Below, one piece after another: positions 51,596 through 60,915 of a stretch of 64,000 bases of DNA. The notes beneath the pieces are model-generated. The model had not been told where the DNA came from, ran no database searches, and saw nothing but the letters and a program-made list of their open reading frames with translations. Source of the stretch: Alysiella filiformis (GTDB lineage Bacteria > Pseudomonadota > Gammaproteobacteria > Burkholderiales > Neisseriaceae); the NCBI RefSeq assembly GCF_014054525.1, contig NZ_CP059564.1:1064357-1128356 (forward strand). Reading direction: 5' to 3'. Position 1 is the first letter of the stretch. The number at the start of each line of letters is the position of its first letter. The position numbers and the translations under genes were made by a program.

Positions 51596-54097
51596 ATGAA
51601 TCATTTGTTTTTGAAAACAGGGTGGGGCGCGTTATTGTTGTTGGCGTGGGCAAATCTTGTTGCCCAAACGCTGCCTGAAAACCCAGCCGAAGCGGTGGAA
51701 TTTGACAGTAATTGGCTTGTTCCCATCAATGGTCAAACGGTTGATGTATCACGTTTTCGTTTTGGCAACCCCATTGAGGCGGGCGAATACGACAGCGAAA
51801 TTTGGGTCAATGGCAACAAACGCGGCAATTTCCGCCTGAAATTTGACGATATTCCTGAAAAACCCATGTCGGGATTGTGTTTCACACCCGAATTGTTTGC
51901 GTTGTTGGATTTGAAAAAATCGGCTTTATCCCACGAAATGCAAGCCCACACTTGCCACGACATCACGCAAATTCTGCCCGATGCCAAAAGCCAATTTGAT
52001 GTGTCCAGCCAACGATTGAGCATTGATTTGCCCAGCAATTTGGTGGTGCAACGCCCCAAAGATTACATTTCCCCATCGCAATGGCAAAGTGGCGTGCCTG
52101 CCGCCTATGTGAAATACCAATTCAATCAATACCAATATCATCAAAACGACAGCGACAACAGGCATTCGGCATATTTTGGGATTCAGGCAGGCGGCAATTT
52201 GGGCGCGTGGTCTTTGCGTCATTCGGGGTCGTATTCTTGGGAAAACAAGGGCAATGCGCGACCGTATCGCAGCAACGAAACCTATGTGCAGCGCGACATT
52301 GACACTTGGCACAGCCGCTTGATTTTGGGCGATTTTTACACGCGCAGCAATGTGAACAGCAATTTTGGCATACGGGGTATCAGCTTGGTGTCGGATACGC
52401 GCATGTTGCCCCATTCGGTAACGGGCTACGCGCCTGTGGTACGCGGCGTGGCAAACAGCAATGCGCGGGTTACGGTGCGACAAAACGGCAACGTGATTTA
52501 CGAAACCAATGTGGCAGCAGGTTCATTTGAAATCAATGATTTATCGCCCATTGGCTATGGCAGCGATTTGCACGTTGAAGTGTTGGAGGCAGACGGCTCG
52601 CAACGTGAATTTGTGGTGCCAACCGCCATTTCATCGCAAATGTTGCGTCCCAAACATTGGCGTTACGAAGCCACGCTGGGACGCTACCGCGAAGGCAGCC
52701 ACATTTATCCCCACAATATCGCCCAAGCGTCTGTGCAATACGGTGTGGGCAATGCGTTTACTTTAAAAACGGGCGCAACCATCAGCAAAGATTATGGCGC
52801 AGGCGTGTTGGGGGGCATTTATTCCAACCGTTTGGGTTCGTGGGAAGGCGATTTTCAGGCAGCCCAGTTGAAAACACAGGGCAAACACCATCGCAGCAAC
52901 AGTTTGAGTTTGTCGTATCACAAAAATTTTGCCACCACCCACACCTATGTGTATGCCAAATGGCAAAAATATTTGTCGGATAAGCATTTTTCTTTGTTGG
53001 ACGCGGTGCGTGATGTACCCAACGCCAGCTTTATCCATGGCAATGCGCCCAAGCACCGCTACCAAATTTCGCTCAACCAAAAATTGGGTGAAAAGGGCGG
53101 CGCGATTTATGTGAGCGGTGCCAGCACGCGCCAATACGCACACAGCAAAGCCCAACACGAATACCAAGTGGGATACAGCAACCATTTCAAACGTTTAACA
53201 TACAATTTGGGCTTTTTGCAAAGCCGCGATGTGGCAACGCGTGTGAAACACAATCAAATTTACGCCAATATGCTTGTGCCTTTGGACAACCCAAGCCATT
53301 GGCGCAACAGCCATTGGCTTGATTTGGGCTACCAAAAAAATCGCGACCACAGCTTAACGCGCGTGGCGTTGAATGGCACTTTGGGCGATGAAAGCCAATT
53401 CAGCTATGGGCTTTCAGGCAGCCGAGCGCACCCAGATAAGCAAAATACCTATTCCGCATCATTGGCTTATCGCGCCAGCCCCTTTGCACTCAATGTGAAT
53501 ACCAGCCGTTACAGCAATGGCAATCAATGGGGCTTTGGCGTATCGGGCGCGGTGGTGGCGCACCCACGCGGTATCACATTGAGCCGCGAATTGGGCGAAA
53601 CCTTTGCCGTGATACACGCCAAACACGCCACAGGTGCAGGCATACGCGGTTTGCTCAACGGCAAATTGGACAGATTTGGCAACGGCATTGTGCCATACAT
53701 CACGCCCTATCGCGTGAACCACATTGGTATCAACACCGACAATCTGCCCGATGAAGTGGAAGTCGCCGCCACAGGCAAAGACCTTGTGCCACGCGCCCAC
53801 AGCGTGAATTTGGTGGAATTTGACACCACCGCAGGGGCATTGCACACTTTCCGCGTGGTGTTGGCAGATGGGCAAACTTTACCGCCGATTGCCGCAGAAG
53901 TGTTTGATGAAAAAGGGCAATTTGTCGGCTTGATTGGACAAGGCGGTGTGTTGATGACGCGCGGCATTGCCAATTCAGGCAGCCTGAAAGTCATTTGGGG
54001 CAACACGCAACAATGTCGCGCCGATTATCGCATTCACGATAAGCAAAGCGATTTGAGCCAGCCCACAACCCTATCGTGCCAAATGATTGAAAAATAA
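51596..54097 (+). CDS. Outer-membrane fimbrial usher (FimD/PapC family)
   Basis: Outer-membrane assembly platform. 833 residues: signal peptide, N-terminal chaperone-binding domain with a cysteine pair around GLCFTPELF and HTCHDIT, and a 24-strand barrel with the plug domain (VRGVANSNARVTVRQNGNVI then YETNVAAGSFEINDL). The C-terminal domains contain VEFDTTAGALHTFRVVLADG and a final cysteine pair (TQQCRADYRI and TLSCQM). Full length for the family. No adhesin or minor-subunit gene follows. Confidence 0.95.
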   Translation: MNHLFLKTGWGALLLLAWANLVAQTLPENPAEAVEFDSNWLVPINGQTVDVSRFRFGNPIEAGEYDSEIWVNGNKRGNFRLKFDDIPEKPMSGLCFTPELFALLDLKKSALSHEMQAHTCHDITQILPDAKSQFDVSSQRLSIDLPSNLVVQRPKDYISPSQWQSGVPAAYVKYQFNQYQYHQNDSDNRHSAYFGIQAGGNLGAWSLRHSGSYSWENKGNARPYRSNETYVQRDIDTWHSRLILGDFYTRSNVNSNFGIRGISLVSDTRMLPHSVTGYAPVVRGVANSNARVTVRQNGNVIYETNVAAGSFEINDLSPIGYGSDLHVEVLEADGSQREFVVPTAISSQMLRPKHWRYEATLGRYREGSHIYPHNIAQASVQYGVGNAFTLKTGATISKDYGAGVLGGIYSNRLGSWEGDFQAAQLKTQGKHHRSNSLSLSYHKNFATTHTYVYAKWQKYLSDKHFSLLDAVRDVPNASFIHGNAPKHRYQISLNQKLGEKGGAIYVSGASTRQYAHSKAQHEYQVGYSNHFKRLTYNLGFLQSRDVATRVKHNQIYANMLVPLDNPSHWRNSHWLDLGYQKNRDHSLTRVALNGTLGDESQFSYGLSGSRAHPDKQNTYSASLAYRASPFALNVNTSRYSNGNQWGFGVSGAVVAHPRGITLSRELGETFAVIHAKHATGAGIRGLLNGKLDRFGNGIVPYITPYRVNHIGINTDNLPDEVEVAATGKDLVPRAHSVNLVEFDTTAGALHTFRVVLADGQTLPPIAAEVFDEKGQFVGLIGQGGVLMTRGIANSGSLKVIWGNTQQCRADYRIHDKQSDLSQPTTLSCQMIEK

Positions 54098-54112
54098 AAA
54101 ATTGTGGCGTAT

Positions 54113-54164
54113 CGCAAAAAGCTGCCTGAAAAAGGTTTATGTTTTTCAGGCAGCTTTTTTGCGC
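54113..54164 (+). terminator. DUS-pair terminator after the usher
   Basis: GCAAAAAGCTGCCTGAAAAA pairs with TTTTTCAGGCAGCTTTTTTG then C, a stem of about 20 bp with T6. Same design as the rpoD terminator. Confidence 0.9.
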
Positions 54165-54214
54165 TTGTGGACAAATCGGTTAAAATACCCACTTTAAAAA
54201 CGAAAGGATAAACC

Positions 54215-55360
54215 ATGTCTCAACTGTTTCCCCATGCCACATTGCGCGACCGCGCCCCCTATCGTTTTGATATTGTGGGTAGTTTTTTGCGTCCCGAAGC
54301 GGTCAAATTGGCGCGTAAACAATGCGTTTGCGGCGAATGCAGCCCCGCACAATTACACCAAGTGGAAGACCAAGAAATCGCCAAACTGATTGAACAGCAA
54401 AAACAAGTCGGTTTGCCAGCCGTAACCGATGGCGAATTTCGCCGCACTTGGTGGCATTTGGATTTTCTGTTTGAGCTGGTGGGTGTGGAATTGCGCGACA
54501 CCGAAACATACAGCACCCATTTCAAAGCCCACATGCACCGCCCTGTAACCCTTGAAATCATTGATAAAATTCAATGGGCACACGTTCACCCCTTTTTAGA
54601 CCACTACAAACGTTTGCACGAAGAAGCGGCTGGCTATCCTGTGAAATTCACGATTCCATCGCCCAGCATGTTGCATTTGATTACTTGCGTGCGCACGGCA
54701 CAGCCCAAGCTGCCTGAAATTTATGCCAACAATCAAGAACAATTATTTGCCGATATTACCGCCACTTACATTGAAGCGGTACACGCATTTTACGATTTGG
54801 GTTGCCGCAATTTGCAGTTGGACGACACATCTTGGGGCGAATTTTGTTCCGAAGAAAAACGCGCCCTGTACGCATCACAAGGTGTGGACGTGGACGCGGT
54901 GGCAAAACGCTATGTGCAAATGCTCAACGACATTCGCGCCGCCGCACCGCAAGACATGGCAATCACCATGCACATTTGCCGTGGCAATTTCCGTTCAACG
55001 TGGTTTTCATCGGGCGGTTATGAGCCGATTGCGGAAATTTTGTTTGGCGGCTGCAACGTAGATGGCTTTTATTTGGAATACGACAGCGACCGCGCAGGCG
55101 ATTTCAAACCCTTGCGTTTCATTAAAAATCAACAGGTTGTCTTGGGATTGGTAACGTCCAAATCGGGCGAATTGGAAGACAAGCAAGCCATCATCGCCCG
55201 CATTCAAGAAGCCGCGCAATTTGTGGACATCAACCAACTGTGTTTAAGCCCGCAATGCGGTTTCGCCTCCACCGAAGAAGGCAATGTGTTGAGCGAAGAA
55301 GAACAATGGCAAAAACTGAACTTCATTCGTGAAATTGTGGAAGAAGTTTGGGGGCAATAA
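54215..55360 (+). CDS. MetE-like methyltransferase (YxjG/YxjH family)
   Basis: Cobalamin-independent methionine-synthase C-domain homologue, 381 residues, single barrel. It probably makes methionine from homocysteine with a methyl donor that is not established. The expected zinc ligands are present: H and C in TMHICRGNF, E near ILFGGCNVDGFYLEYD, C in LSPQCGFAS. The N-terminal FDIVGSFLRPEAVK and the VTDGEFRRTWWHLDFL segment fit YxjG rather than full-length MetE. AAAGGATAAACC precedes the start. Its methionine role matches metZ elsewhere in the window. Confidence 0.87.
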   Translation: MSQLFPHATLRDRAPYRFDIVGSFLRPEAVKLARKQCVCGECSPAQLHQVEDQEIAKLIEQQKQVGLPAVTDGEFRRTWWHLDFLFELVGVELRDTETYSTHFKAHMHRPVTLEIIDKIQWAHVHPFLDHYKRLHEEAAGYPVKFTIPSPSMLHLITCVRTAQPKLPEIYANNQEQLFADITATYIEAVHAFYDLGCRNLQLDDTSWGEFCSEEKRALYASQGVDVDAVAKRYVQMLNDIRAAAPQDMAITMHICRGNFRSTWFSSGGYEPIAEILFGGCNVDGFYLEYDSDRAGDFKPLRFIKNQQVVLGLVTSKSGELEDKQAIIARIQEAAQFVDINQLCLSPQCGFASTEEGNVLSEEEQWQKLNFIREIVEEVWGQ

Positions 55361-55373
55361 TCGGTGATGGAAA

Positions 55374-55543
55374 TCAGGCTGAAACCTTTGCAAAACCTAC
55401 TTTTAAACTGACGTAGGGGCGGATTTTATATCCGCCCTTTTTTCAATTTATTGATAAGAATGAAAATTTCTGCGAACCTAAACGGGGCAGATATGAAATC
55501 TGCCCCTACAAACCGAGTTTTGCAAAGGTTTCAGGCTGCCTGA
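55374..55543. repeat. R2 element after the MetE-like gene
   Basis: Almost identical to the copy at 28982: CTGAAACCTTTGCAAAACCT, GGGGCGGATTTTATATCCGC, GGGGCAGATATGAAATCTGC, GTTTTGCAAAGGTTTCAG. It starts 14 bases after the stop codon and may terminate transcription. Confidence 0.8.
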
Positions 55544-55650
55544 AAACGTCTTGTTTCAGGCAGCCTGATTTTGTGCCATGGGGTTGTATGGCAAATCAAA
55601 TCCAAAATGGAACACCATATAGGGTGCAACAAGTAAATGAATTAACCCCA

Positions 55651-56283
55651 TTATGGTGCAAGTCGTTCTTTTAGCCAGACATTTTCGTTTTGGCGATACA
55701 CAATGCGGTCGTGCAAGCGGCTGGGGCGACCTTGCCAAAATTCCACGCGCTCGGGCGCAATCACATAACCACCCCAATGTGGCGGACGCGGCACTTTAAG
55801 CGGGTGTTTCGCACCAAACATCGCGGCTCTGGCGATTAACACGTTTTTGTTTTCAATGACTTGACTTTGTTCGCTCGCCCAAGCCCCCAAACGGCTGGTG
55901 TAGGGGCGACTGGCAAAATAATCATCGGATTCGTTTTCAGGCAGCCTGAAAATGCGTCCTTCCACGCGCACTTGCCGTTCCAATTCTGCCCAAAAAAATG
56001 TCAATGCCACAAAAGGATTGGCGGCAATCGCTTGCCCCTTGCGGCTGTGATAATTGGTAAAGAAAACAAAACCTTGCTCGTTTACTTCTTTCAGCAAAAC
56101 CATACGCGCTTGCGGTTTACCGTCTTCGCCCACGGTGGCGACATTCATGGCGGTGGGTTCATGCACTTGGGCAGACATGGCTTCGTTGAGCCAAAGCTGA
56201 AATTGCGCCAAAGGTTCAGGCAGGCAATCGTGTTCCGACAATTCTTTTTGGCAATATTCTTGGCGAATGGCGTGCAAATCCAT
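55651..56283 (-). CDS. pdxH: Pyridoxamine 5'-phosphate oxidase
   Basis: FMN enzyme that oxidises PNP/PMP to PLP. 210 residues: [51 protein letters not shown], and a C-terminus with [20 protein letters not shown], the PdxH signature, ending RLAP as in E. coli. A DUS is translated as FRLPENES in a surface loop. Its ATG overlaps the gshB stop by one base (TGATG), so translation is coupled. Confidence 0.96.
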   Translation of the reverse strand: MDLHAIRQEYCQKELSEHDCLPEPLAQFQLWLNEAMSAQVHEPTAMNVATVGEDGKPQARMVLLKEVNEQGFVFFTNYHSRKGQAIAANPFVALTFFWAELERQVRVEGRIFRLPENESDDYFASRPYTSRLGAWASEQSQVIENKNVLIARAAMFGAKHPLKVPRPPHWGGYVIAPERVEFWQGRPSRLHDRIVYRQNENVWLKERLAP

Positions 56284-57263
56284 CAGTTGCGCTCCGAGAG
56301 TTTGTACAATTCGTAGCTTTCTTTTTCCACCGCGTCCATAAACATGGCAGCGACATCATAAAATTTCTGTTTCATGATTTCTTGAAAACCTGTGGGGCTG
56401 GTTACGTTCACTTCGGTCAAATAATCGCCAATCACGTCCAAACCTGCCAGCAGCACGCCTTTTTCTTTCAGTTGGGGGGCAAGGCTTTCGGCAATTTCGC
56501 GGTCGCGTTTGCTCAATTCTTGCACCACGCCTTGACCGCCTGCTGCCAAATTGCCGCGTGTTTCGCCATCTTGCGGAATCCGCGCCAAAGCATAGGGGAC
56601 AACTTCGCCATTAATCACCAAAATGCGTTTGTCGCCCAATACGATTTCAGGCAGGTAGCGTTGCGCCATAATGGTGCGCGTGTCGCGGTTCATCAGCGTT
56701 TCCAATATGCTGTTGATATTGGGGTCTTTTTCGCGCAGCCTGAAAATGCCCATGCCGCCCATGCCGTCCAAAGGTTTGATGATGATGTCTTGGTGTTTGG
56801 CTAAAAAATCTTTGATGTCGCTGGCGCGGGTGCTGACCAAAGTGGGGGCAGTCCATTCAGAAAATTGAAAAATCGCCAATTTTTCATTCAATTCGCGCAT
56901 GGCTTGTCCGCTATTGAACACTTTTGCGCCTTGCTGTTGTGCTAATGAAAGCAAGTGGGTGGCATACAAATATTGCATATCAAAAGGCGGGTCGGTGCGC
57001 ATAATCACGGCATCAAAGCGATTGAGCGCGGCTGGCACACATTGCCCAGCGTGAAACCAATGCTTGTCGCCATCGTTTTTCGCACCGATGAATTTGAAGG
57101 GCGAGACCCTTGCCGATACCACATTATTGTAAACAAACAAATTGCTGCTCAAAGCGTGATACAGCATGATGCCGCGTGATGAGGCTTCGCGCATCATGGC
57201 GTAGGTGGTGTCTTTGTGGGTTTTGAATGTGTGCAAGGGGTCGGCGATAAACAATATTTTCAT
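56283..57263 (-). CDS. gshB: Glutathione synthetase
   Basis: ATP-grasp ligase adding glycine to gamma-glutamylcysteine. 326 residues: N-terminal [20 protein letters not shown], the [18 protein letters not shown] motif, the ATP-grasp glycine-rich loop [15 protein letters not shown] and the metal-binding [13 protein letters not shown]. No gshA is in the window. GGAAATCATC precedes the start. It forms a coupled pair with pdxH. Confidence 0.96.
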   Translation of the reverse strand: MKILFIADPLHTFKTHKDTTYAMMREASSRGIMLYHALSSNLFVYNNVVSARVSPFKFIGAKNDGDKHWFHAGQCVPAALNRFDAVIMRTDPPFDMQYLYATHLLSLAQQQGAKVFNSGQAMRELNEKLAIFQFSEWTAPTLVSTRASDIKDFLAKHQDIIIKPLDGMGGMGIFRLREKDPNINSILETLMNRDTRTIMAQRYLPEIVLGDKRILVINGEVVPYALARIPQDGETRGNLAAGGQGVVQELSKRDREIAESLAPQLKEKGVLLAGLDVIGDYLTEVNVTSPTGFQEIMKQKFYDVAAMFMDAVEKESYELYKLSERN

Positions 57264-57297
57264 GATGATTTCCGTTCAGGCTGCCTGAAACAATATG

Positions 57298-57609
57298 TTA
57301 CAAAACATTTAGTTGGTAAACCAAATTGTCGTTTTTCACGCGCAAGAGCAAATCCACATTGGGGTGTTTGTTGGGATTGTGCAGCGCGTCTTCAACGTGT
57401 TCGGCAAACCACGTTAAGCCCTGTTCGGCAGCTTGGGTATGGAGCGTGCCGTTAAATTGTTGTGCCAAAGCGTGATACAGTTTCAGGCTGCCCAGTTTGC
57501 CTTCTACGGCAGGAATGTGATGAATCACATTGCCATTTTCATCGCAAACGTCCAAACCTTTCACATGGTCAATGCTGGGCATGCTTGCCAAATTGTCTTT
57601 AAAATTCAT
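57298..57609 (-). CDS. DUF2322 family protein
   Basis: 103-residue cytosolic protein matching DUF2322, a family common in Neisseriaceae: NFKDNLASMPSIDHVKGLDV at the start, IPAVEGKLGSLKLYHALAQQ in the middle, and GLTWFAEHVEDALHNPNKHP near the end. Function unknown. AAAGGATAAGAAA precedes the start. It lies between gshB and an unknown gene on the same strand. Confidence 0.85.
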   Translation of the reverse strand: MNFKDNLASMPSIDHVKGLDVCDENGNVIHHIPAVEGKLGSLKLYHALAQQFNGTLHTQAAEQGLTWFAEHVEDALHNPNKHPNVDLLLRVKNDNLVYQLNVL

Positions 57610-57626
57610 TTTCTTATCCTTTATGT

Positions 57627-58142
57627 TTAAGCCAAATACGCAATCACAACTTTGTTTTCACATTCGGCAAATTCAAAAACGGCTTTTATGCCATTGAATA
57701 TCATCATCAATTCATCGCTTAAAATTTCATTGTCGGTAAAATGCGCGATGATGGCGGCAAAATCGCTTTGTCGCAATGCCGCCAATACCGTACGCACCGC
57801 CGCTTTGTTGTACAAGCCGCCTAATTGAATTTGCTGGGCTTGACGCAAAGGGTGTTCATAATCGGCTTGCAAAATCAACTGATTCAAATGATGATGAGAT
57901 TCAATCAGTTGAAAAACTTTATCGGCATATTTGCCCAAATTCACGCTCACCAAAGCGTGTTCATGCACAAATTCGGTCAATTCAGCCTGCGTGTACAGCT
58001 CCCTGTTTACCAAATCGCGCTCATTGAATGCGCTAAAATGGTATTTCATGCAACCATCGGGCAAGATGATGTTTTCATCATCGTCCGAGTCGTTGGCTGC
58101 TTGATTTAATGCTTTTTCAAAACGGAAGATTTTGGCAAACAT
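57627..58142 (-). CDS. Conserved hypothetical protein, 171 aa
   Basis: I do not recognise the family. The 171 residues are acidic with a histidine-rich patch (ESHHHLNQLIL) and no signal peptide; helices predominate in appearance. AGGAAAAATCCC precedes the start. Only 17 bases separate it from the DUF2322 gene, so it is probably co-transcribed with it and perhaps with gshB-pdxH. Confidence 0.75.
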   Translation of the reverse strand: MFAKIFRFEKALNQAANDSDDDENIILPDGCMKYHFSAFNERDLVNRELYTQAELTEFVHEHALVSVNLGKYADKVFQLIESHHHLNQLILQADYEHPLRQAQQIQLGGLYNKAAVRTVLAALRQSDFAAIIAHFTDNEILSDELMMIFNGIKAVFEFAECENKVVIAYLA

Positions 58143-58183
58143 GGGATTTTTCCTGATGTCAAAATGAAGGCTGCCTGAACAAA

Positions 58184-58819
58184 TTAAGCATGTTTTGTGC
58201 CAAAAATTTTGTCGCCCGCATCGCCCAAACCAGGAATGATGTAGCCATTTTCATTCAAATGGCTGTCCAAAGCGGCGGTGTAGATGGTTACATCGGGGTG
58301 GGCTTCATTGACCAATTTCACGCCTTCGGGCGCGGCAACCAGCACCAAAGCCTTGATGTTGCGGCAACCTTTTTGTTTGAGCATGTCAATGGTGGCAACC
58401 ATAGAGCCGCCCGTTGCCAACATGGGGTCAATAATCAAGGCGGGGCGCAAGTCCATATTGTCCACCAATTTTTCAAAATAGGGGACAGGCTGCAAGGTTT
58501 CCTCATCGCGCTGCAAGCCCACCACGCTGATTTTGGCGGTGGGAATCAAATCCAACACGCCATCTAGCATACCCAAGCCTGCGCGTAAAATCGGCACAAT
58601 GGTAAGCGTTTTGCCTTTAATGCGTTCGCCTTGGATTTTGCTGCCGTCCCAGCCGTCAATTTCGTGTGGCTCAATTTCAAAATCGCGCGTGGCTTCATAC
58701 GCCATCAAGCGCGACAATTCTTTGGTTAAAGTGCGAAACTTGCCTGTGCTGCAATCGGCTTCGCGCATTAAACTCAATTTGTGGCGAACCAAAGGGTGTG
58801 TGATGATTTGAATGTTCAT
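58184..58819 (-). CDS. upp: Uracil phosphoribosyltransferase
   Basis: Salvages uracil to UMP with PRPP. 211 residues. The PRPP-binding loop is [20 protein letters not shown]; the C-terminal uracil-binding segment is [20 protein letters not shown] start at 58819 (MNIQIITHP), which has GGAACG upstream; an in-frame ATG 66 bases earlier lies in a DUS. A TATAAT on the minus strand (58896-58901) lies just past the era stop. Confidence 0.96.
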   Translation of the reverse strand: MNIQIITHPLVRHKLSLMREADCSTGKFRTLTKELSRLMAYEATRDFEIEPHEIDGWDGSKIQGERIKGKTLTIVPILRAGLGMLDGVLDLIPTAKISVVGLQRDEETLQPVPYFEKLVDNMDLRPALIIDPMLATGGSMVATIDMLKQKGCRNIKALVLVAAPEGVKLVNEAHPDVTIYTAALDSHLNENGYIIPGLGDAGDKIFGTKHA

Positions 58820-58895
58820 GTTTTCGTTCCGTTTTTTGATATATTGATGGGAGTTGGGGTGTTTCAGGCTGCCTGAACACGCCAAAAGTTGCCGA

Positions 58896-58901
58896 ATTAT
58901 A
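58896..58901 (-). promoter_or_regulatory. -10 element for upp
   Basis: TATAAT on the minus strand, between the era stop (58906) and upp. Leader of about 70 bases containing one DUS. Confidence 0.4.
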
Positions 58902-58905
58902 ACAT

Positions 58906-59832
58906 TTACAAGCCCAATTCATTCAAAAAGCGCACATCGTCTGCCCAGCCCGATTTCACTTTTACCCACACTTTTAAATACACTTTGCAATCAAACAATT
59001 TTTCCATGTCCAAACGCGCTTCGGTGGAGATTTTTTTCAGCTTTTCGCCGCCTTTGCCGATGACGATGGGTTTTTGGTTTTCTTTGTCCACCAGCACGGC
59101 GATGTAGATGTGGTTCATGCCGTTTTCTTGTTTGAATTGTTCCACTTCCACGTTCATGGCGTAGGGCAATTCTTCGCCCAAGTAGCGAAACAGTTTTTCG
59201 CGCACAATTTCCATTGCCAAAAAACGGCTGGATTTGTCGGTAATCATGTCTTCGGGGTAAAGGGGAATGCTTTCAGGCAACATGGGTTTGAGCGTGGCAA
59301 GCAAATTGGCAATGCGTAAACCGTGTTTCGCGCTGACCACTTCGCTGGCAATGAAATCAAATTCTTGTTTCACTTCATCAATAAATTGGTTGAGTGCGAA
59401 TTTGTCTTTGGCTTTGTCTTTGTCAATTTTGTTCACAACCAACACGACTGGCGTGTTTTTGGGTAACTGTTTCAACACGGTGCGGTCGGCTTCGGTAAAA
59501 CGCATGGCTTCAATCACGAATGCAATCACGTCCACGCCGCTCATGGCTTCGGTTACGTTCAAATTCAGGCGGTCGTTCAAGGCGTTGCGGTGGTCGGTTT
59601 GGAAACCAGGGGTGTCCACAAACACGAATTGGGCGGTGTCATCGGTGTAAATGCCTGTTACTTTGTGGCGTGTGGTTTGGGCTTTTTTGCTGGTAATGCT
59701 GATTTTTTGCCCGATTAAATGGTTCATCAGCGTGGATTTGCCCACGTTGGGGCGACCCACTATCGCAATAAAACCGCAACGATAGCCGTTTGCGGCATTT
59801 TGTTCTTGTGCCAAAAAGGTTTCTATGTCCAT
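58906..59832 (-). CDS. era: GTPase Era
   Basis: Essential GTPase that binds the 3' end of 16S rRNA during 30S maturation. 308 residues: G1 [15 protein letters not shown]2 region [14 protein letters not shown]3 VDTPG, G4 VNKID, G5 VVSAKHG, and a C-terminal KH domain with [17 protein letters not shown]. It is normally close to rnc. Here rnc is 4 kb upstream on the same strand, separated by dxs and two unknown genes. Confidence 0.97.
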   Translation of the reverse strand: MDIETFLAQEQNAANGYRCGFIAIVGRPNVGKSTLMNHLIGQKISITSKKAQTTRHKVTGIYTDDTAQFVFVDTPGFQTDHRNALNDRLNLNVTEAMSGVDVIAFVIEAMRFTEADRTVLKQLPKNTPVVLVVNKIDKDKAKDKFALNQFIDEVKQEFDFIASEVVSAKHGLRIANLLATLKPMLPESIPLYPEDMITDKSSRFLAMEIVREKLFRYLGEELPYAMNVEVEQFKQENGMNHIYIAVLVDKENQKPIVIGKGGEKLKKISTEARLDMEKLFDCKVYLKVWVKVKSGWADDVRFLNELGL

Positions 59833-59870
59833 GTTTTTCTTTCAAAATTGATTTTTAGCTGTGCTGGATT

Positions 59871-60776
59871 TCATTTCAGGCTGCCTGAAACAGATTGTTC
59901 AAATATCGCAAGAACAGGCATTTCATCTAATGTAACGTCAGCGCATTCTTTGGGGCGACCGTCCCAGCGCGTCCAAGCCCAAAAACTTTGATTTTGCTGG
60001 TTAATGCTCACATCAACATATTCATTTGCGGCGTAATCACATTCGCCATGCAAATCATGTTTCAAACGTGCAGGGTTTTGGATTGTACCGTAAAATCGGG
60101 TCAAATTTTGCGCATCGTCAAAAAATAACGCTTTGAATTTAAAAAGTGAATTTTCATGTTTTGGTAAAAATGCACGCCATATGATTCTGTCTTCTTGATT
60201 GGGAACAGCAGGATAACTGGGCGGCAATTTGAATAAATGGACTTCATTGAAAACAAACGGTTTTCCGCCCACAAAAACACGCACCTGATTCGCCATTTCA
60301 CAGCCTGACAAGTGTTTGTTTTGCGCTTGCCAATTTTTTTCAGGCTGCCAATTTGGGGGCGTGAAATGAATTTTGCTGTTTAAGGCACATTCATACCAAT
60401 CTGTTTTAATTGGGCTTTTTAAATCAATCGGCTGCACAATCACACTCAAATTTGTGTCGCCCATACCGATTTCATCAATCATGAAATCGCCCCATTTTTG
60501 GGCTTGGGCAAATTCAATTTTGCTGATATTGTGCTTTAAATTCAAGGCTTGGGACAATGACAGTGCTTGCGGTTTTTGCCCTGTTGAGCTGAATTGGACA
60601 TAGTGCAATTTGCTGCCTTTGGGGGCGACAATGCCAAAAATGGGCGTATCATCAGGCAAAACATGATAGAAATCATAACGTTTTGCCACACGGTCTCCAA
60701 AAGGGAACAAAAAGCACCCACTCATTGTGAAAGCAATAAATGAAACCAATATGCTGTTTTTTAAAATATTTTTCAT
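59871..60776 (-). CDS. Hypothetical lipoprotein, 301 aa
   Basis: Lipobox MSGC at about residue 21 after KNILKNSILVSFIAFT, so a membrane-anchored lipoprotein. The mature part has several aromatic-rich stretches (WYECALNS, HFTPPNWQPEKNW, FWAWTRWDG) and a few cysteines. No family is recognised. The C-terminal SVSGSLK and the stop are encoded by a DUS. Lower GC than its neighbours. Ribosome site weak. Confidence 0.75.
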   Translation of the reverse strand: MKNILKNSILVSFIAFTMSGCFLFPFGDRVAKRYDFYHVLPDDTPIFGIVAPKGSKLHYVQFSSTGQKPQALSLSQALNLKHNISKIEFAQAQKWGDFMIDEIGMGDTNLSVIVQPIDLKSPIKTDWYECALNSKIHFTPPNWQPEKNWQAQNKHLSGCEMANQVRVFVGGKPFVFNEVHLFKLPPSYPAVPNQEDRIIWRAFLPKHENSLFKFKALFFDDAQNLTRFYGTIQNPARLKHDLHGECDYAANEYVDVSINQQNQSFWAWTRWDGRPKECADVTLDEMPVLAIFEQSVSGSLK

Positions 60777-60915
60777 AATTGTAATATTTCAGATTGCCTA
60801 CCCAATTTTGGTTTTTGTTTGGAGAAAGCAACCTGAACCTTGTTTCAAAAAATCTTTGATTATTTTTACTCAAAATATCCACAGCACTCTTGACCAAAAA
60901 ACGCAGCCTGAAAAA

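Noticed and set aside
55619-55661. R5 remnant at the pdxH 3' end
   Set aside because: Only about 13 bases (AGGGTGCAACAAG) match and the mirror arm is part of the normal pdxH C-terminus; too little to call.
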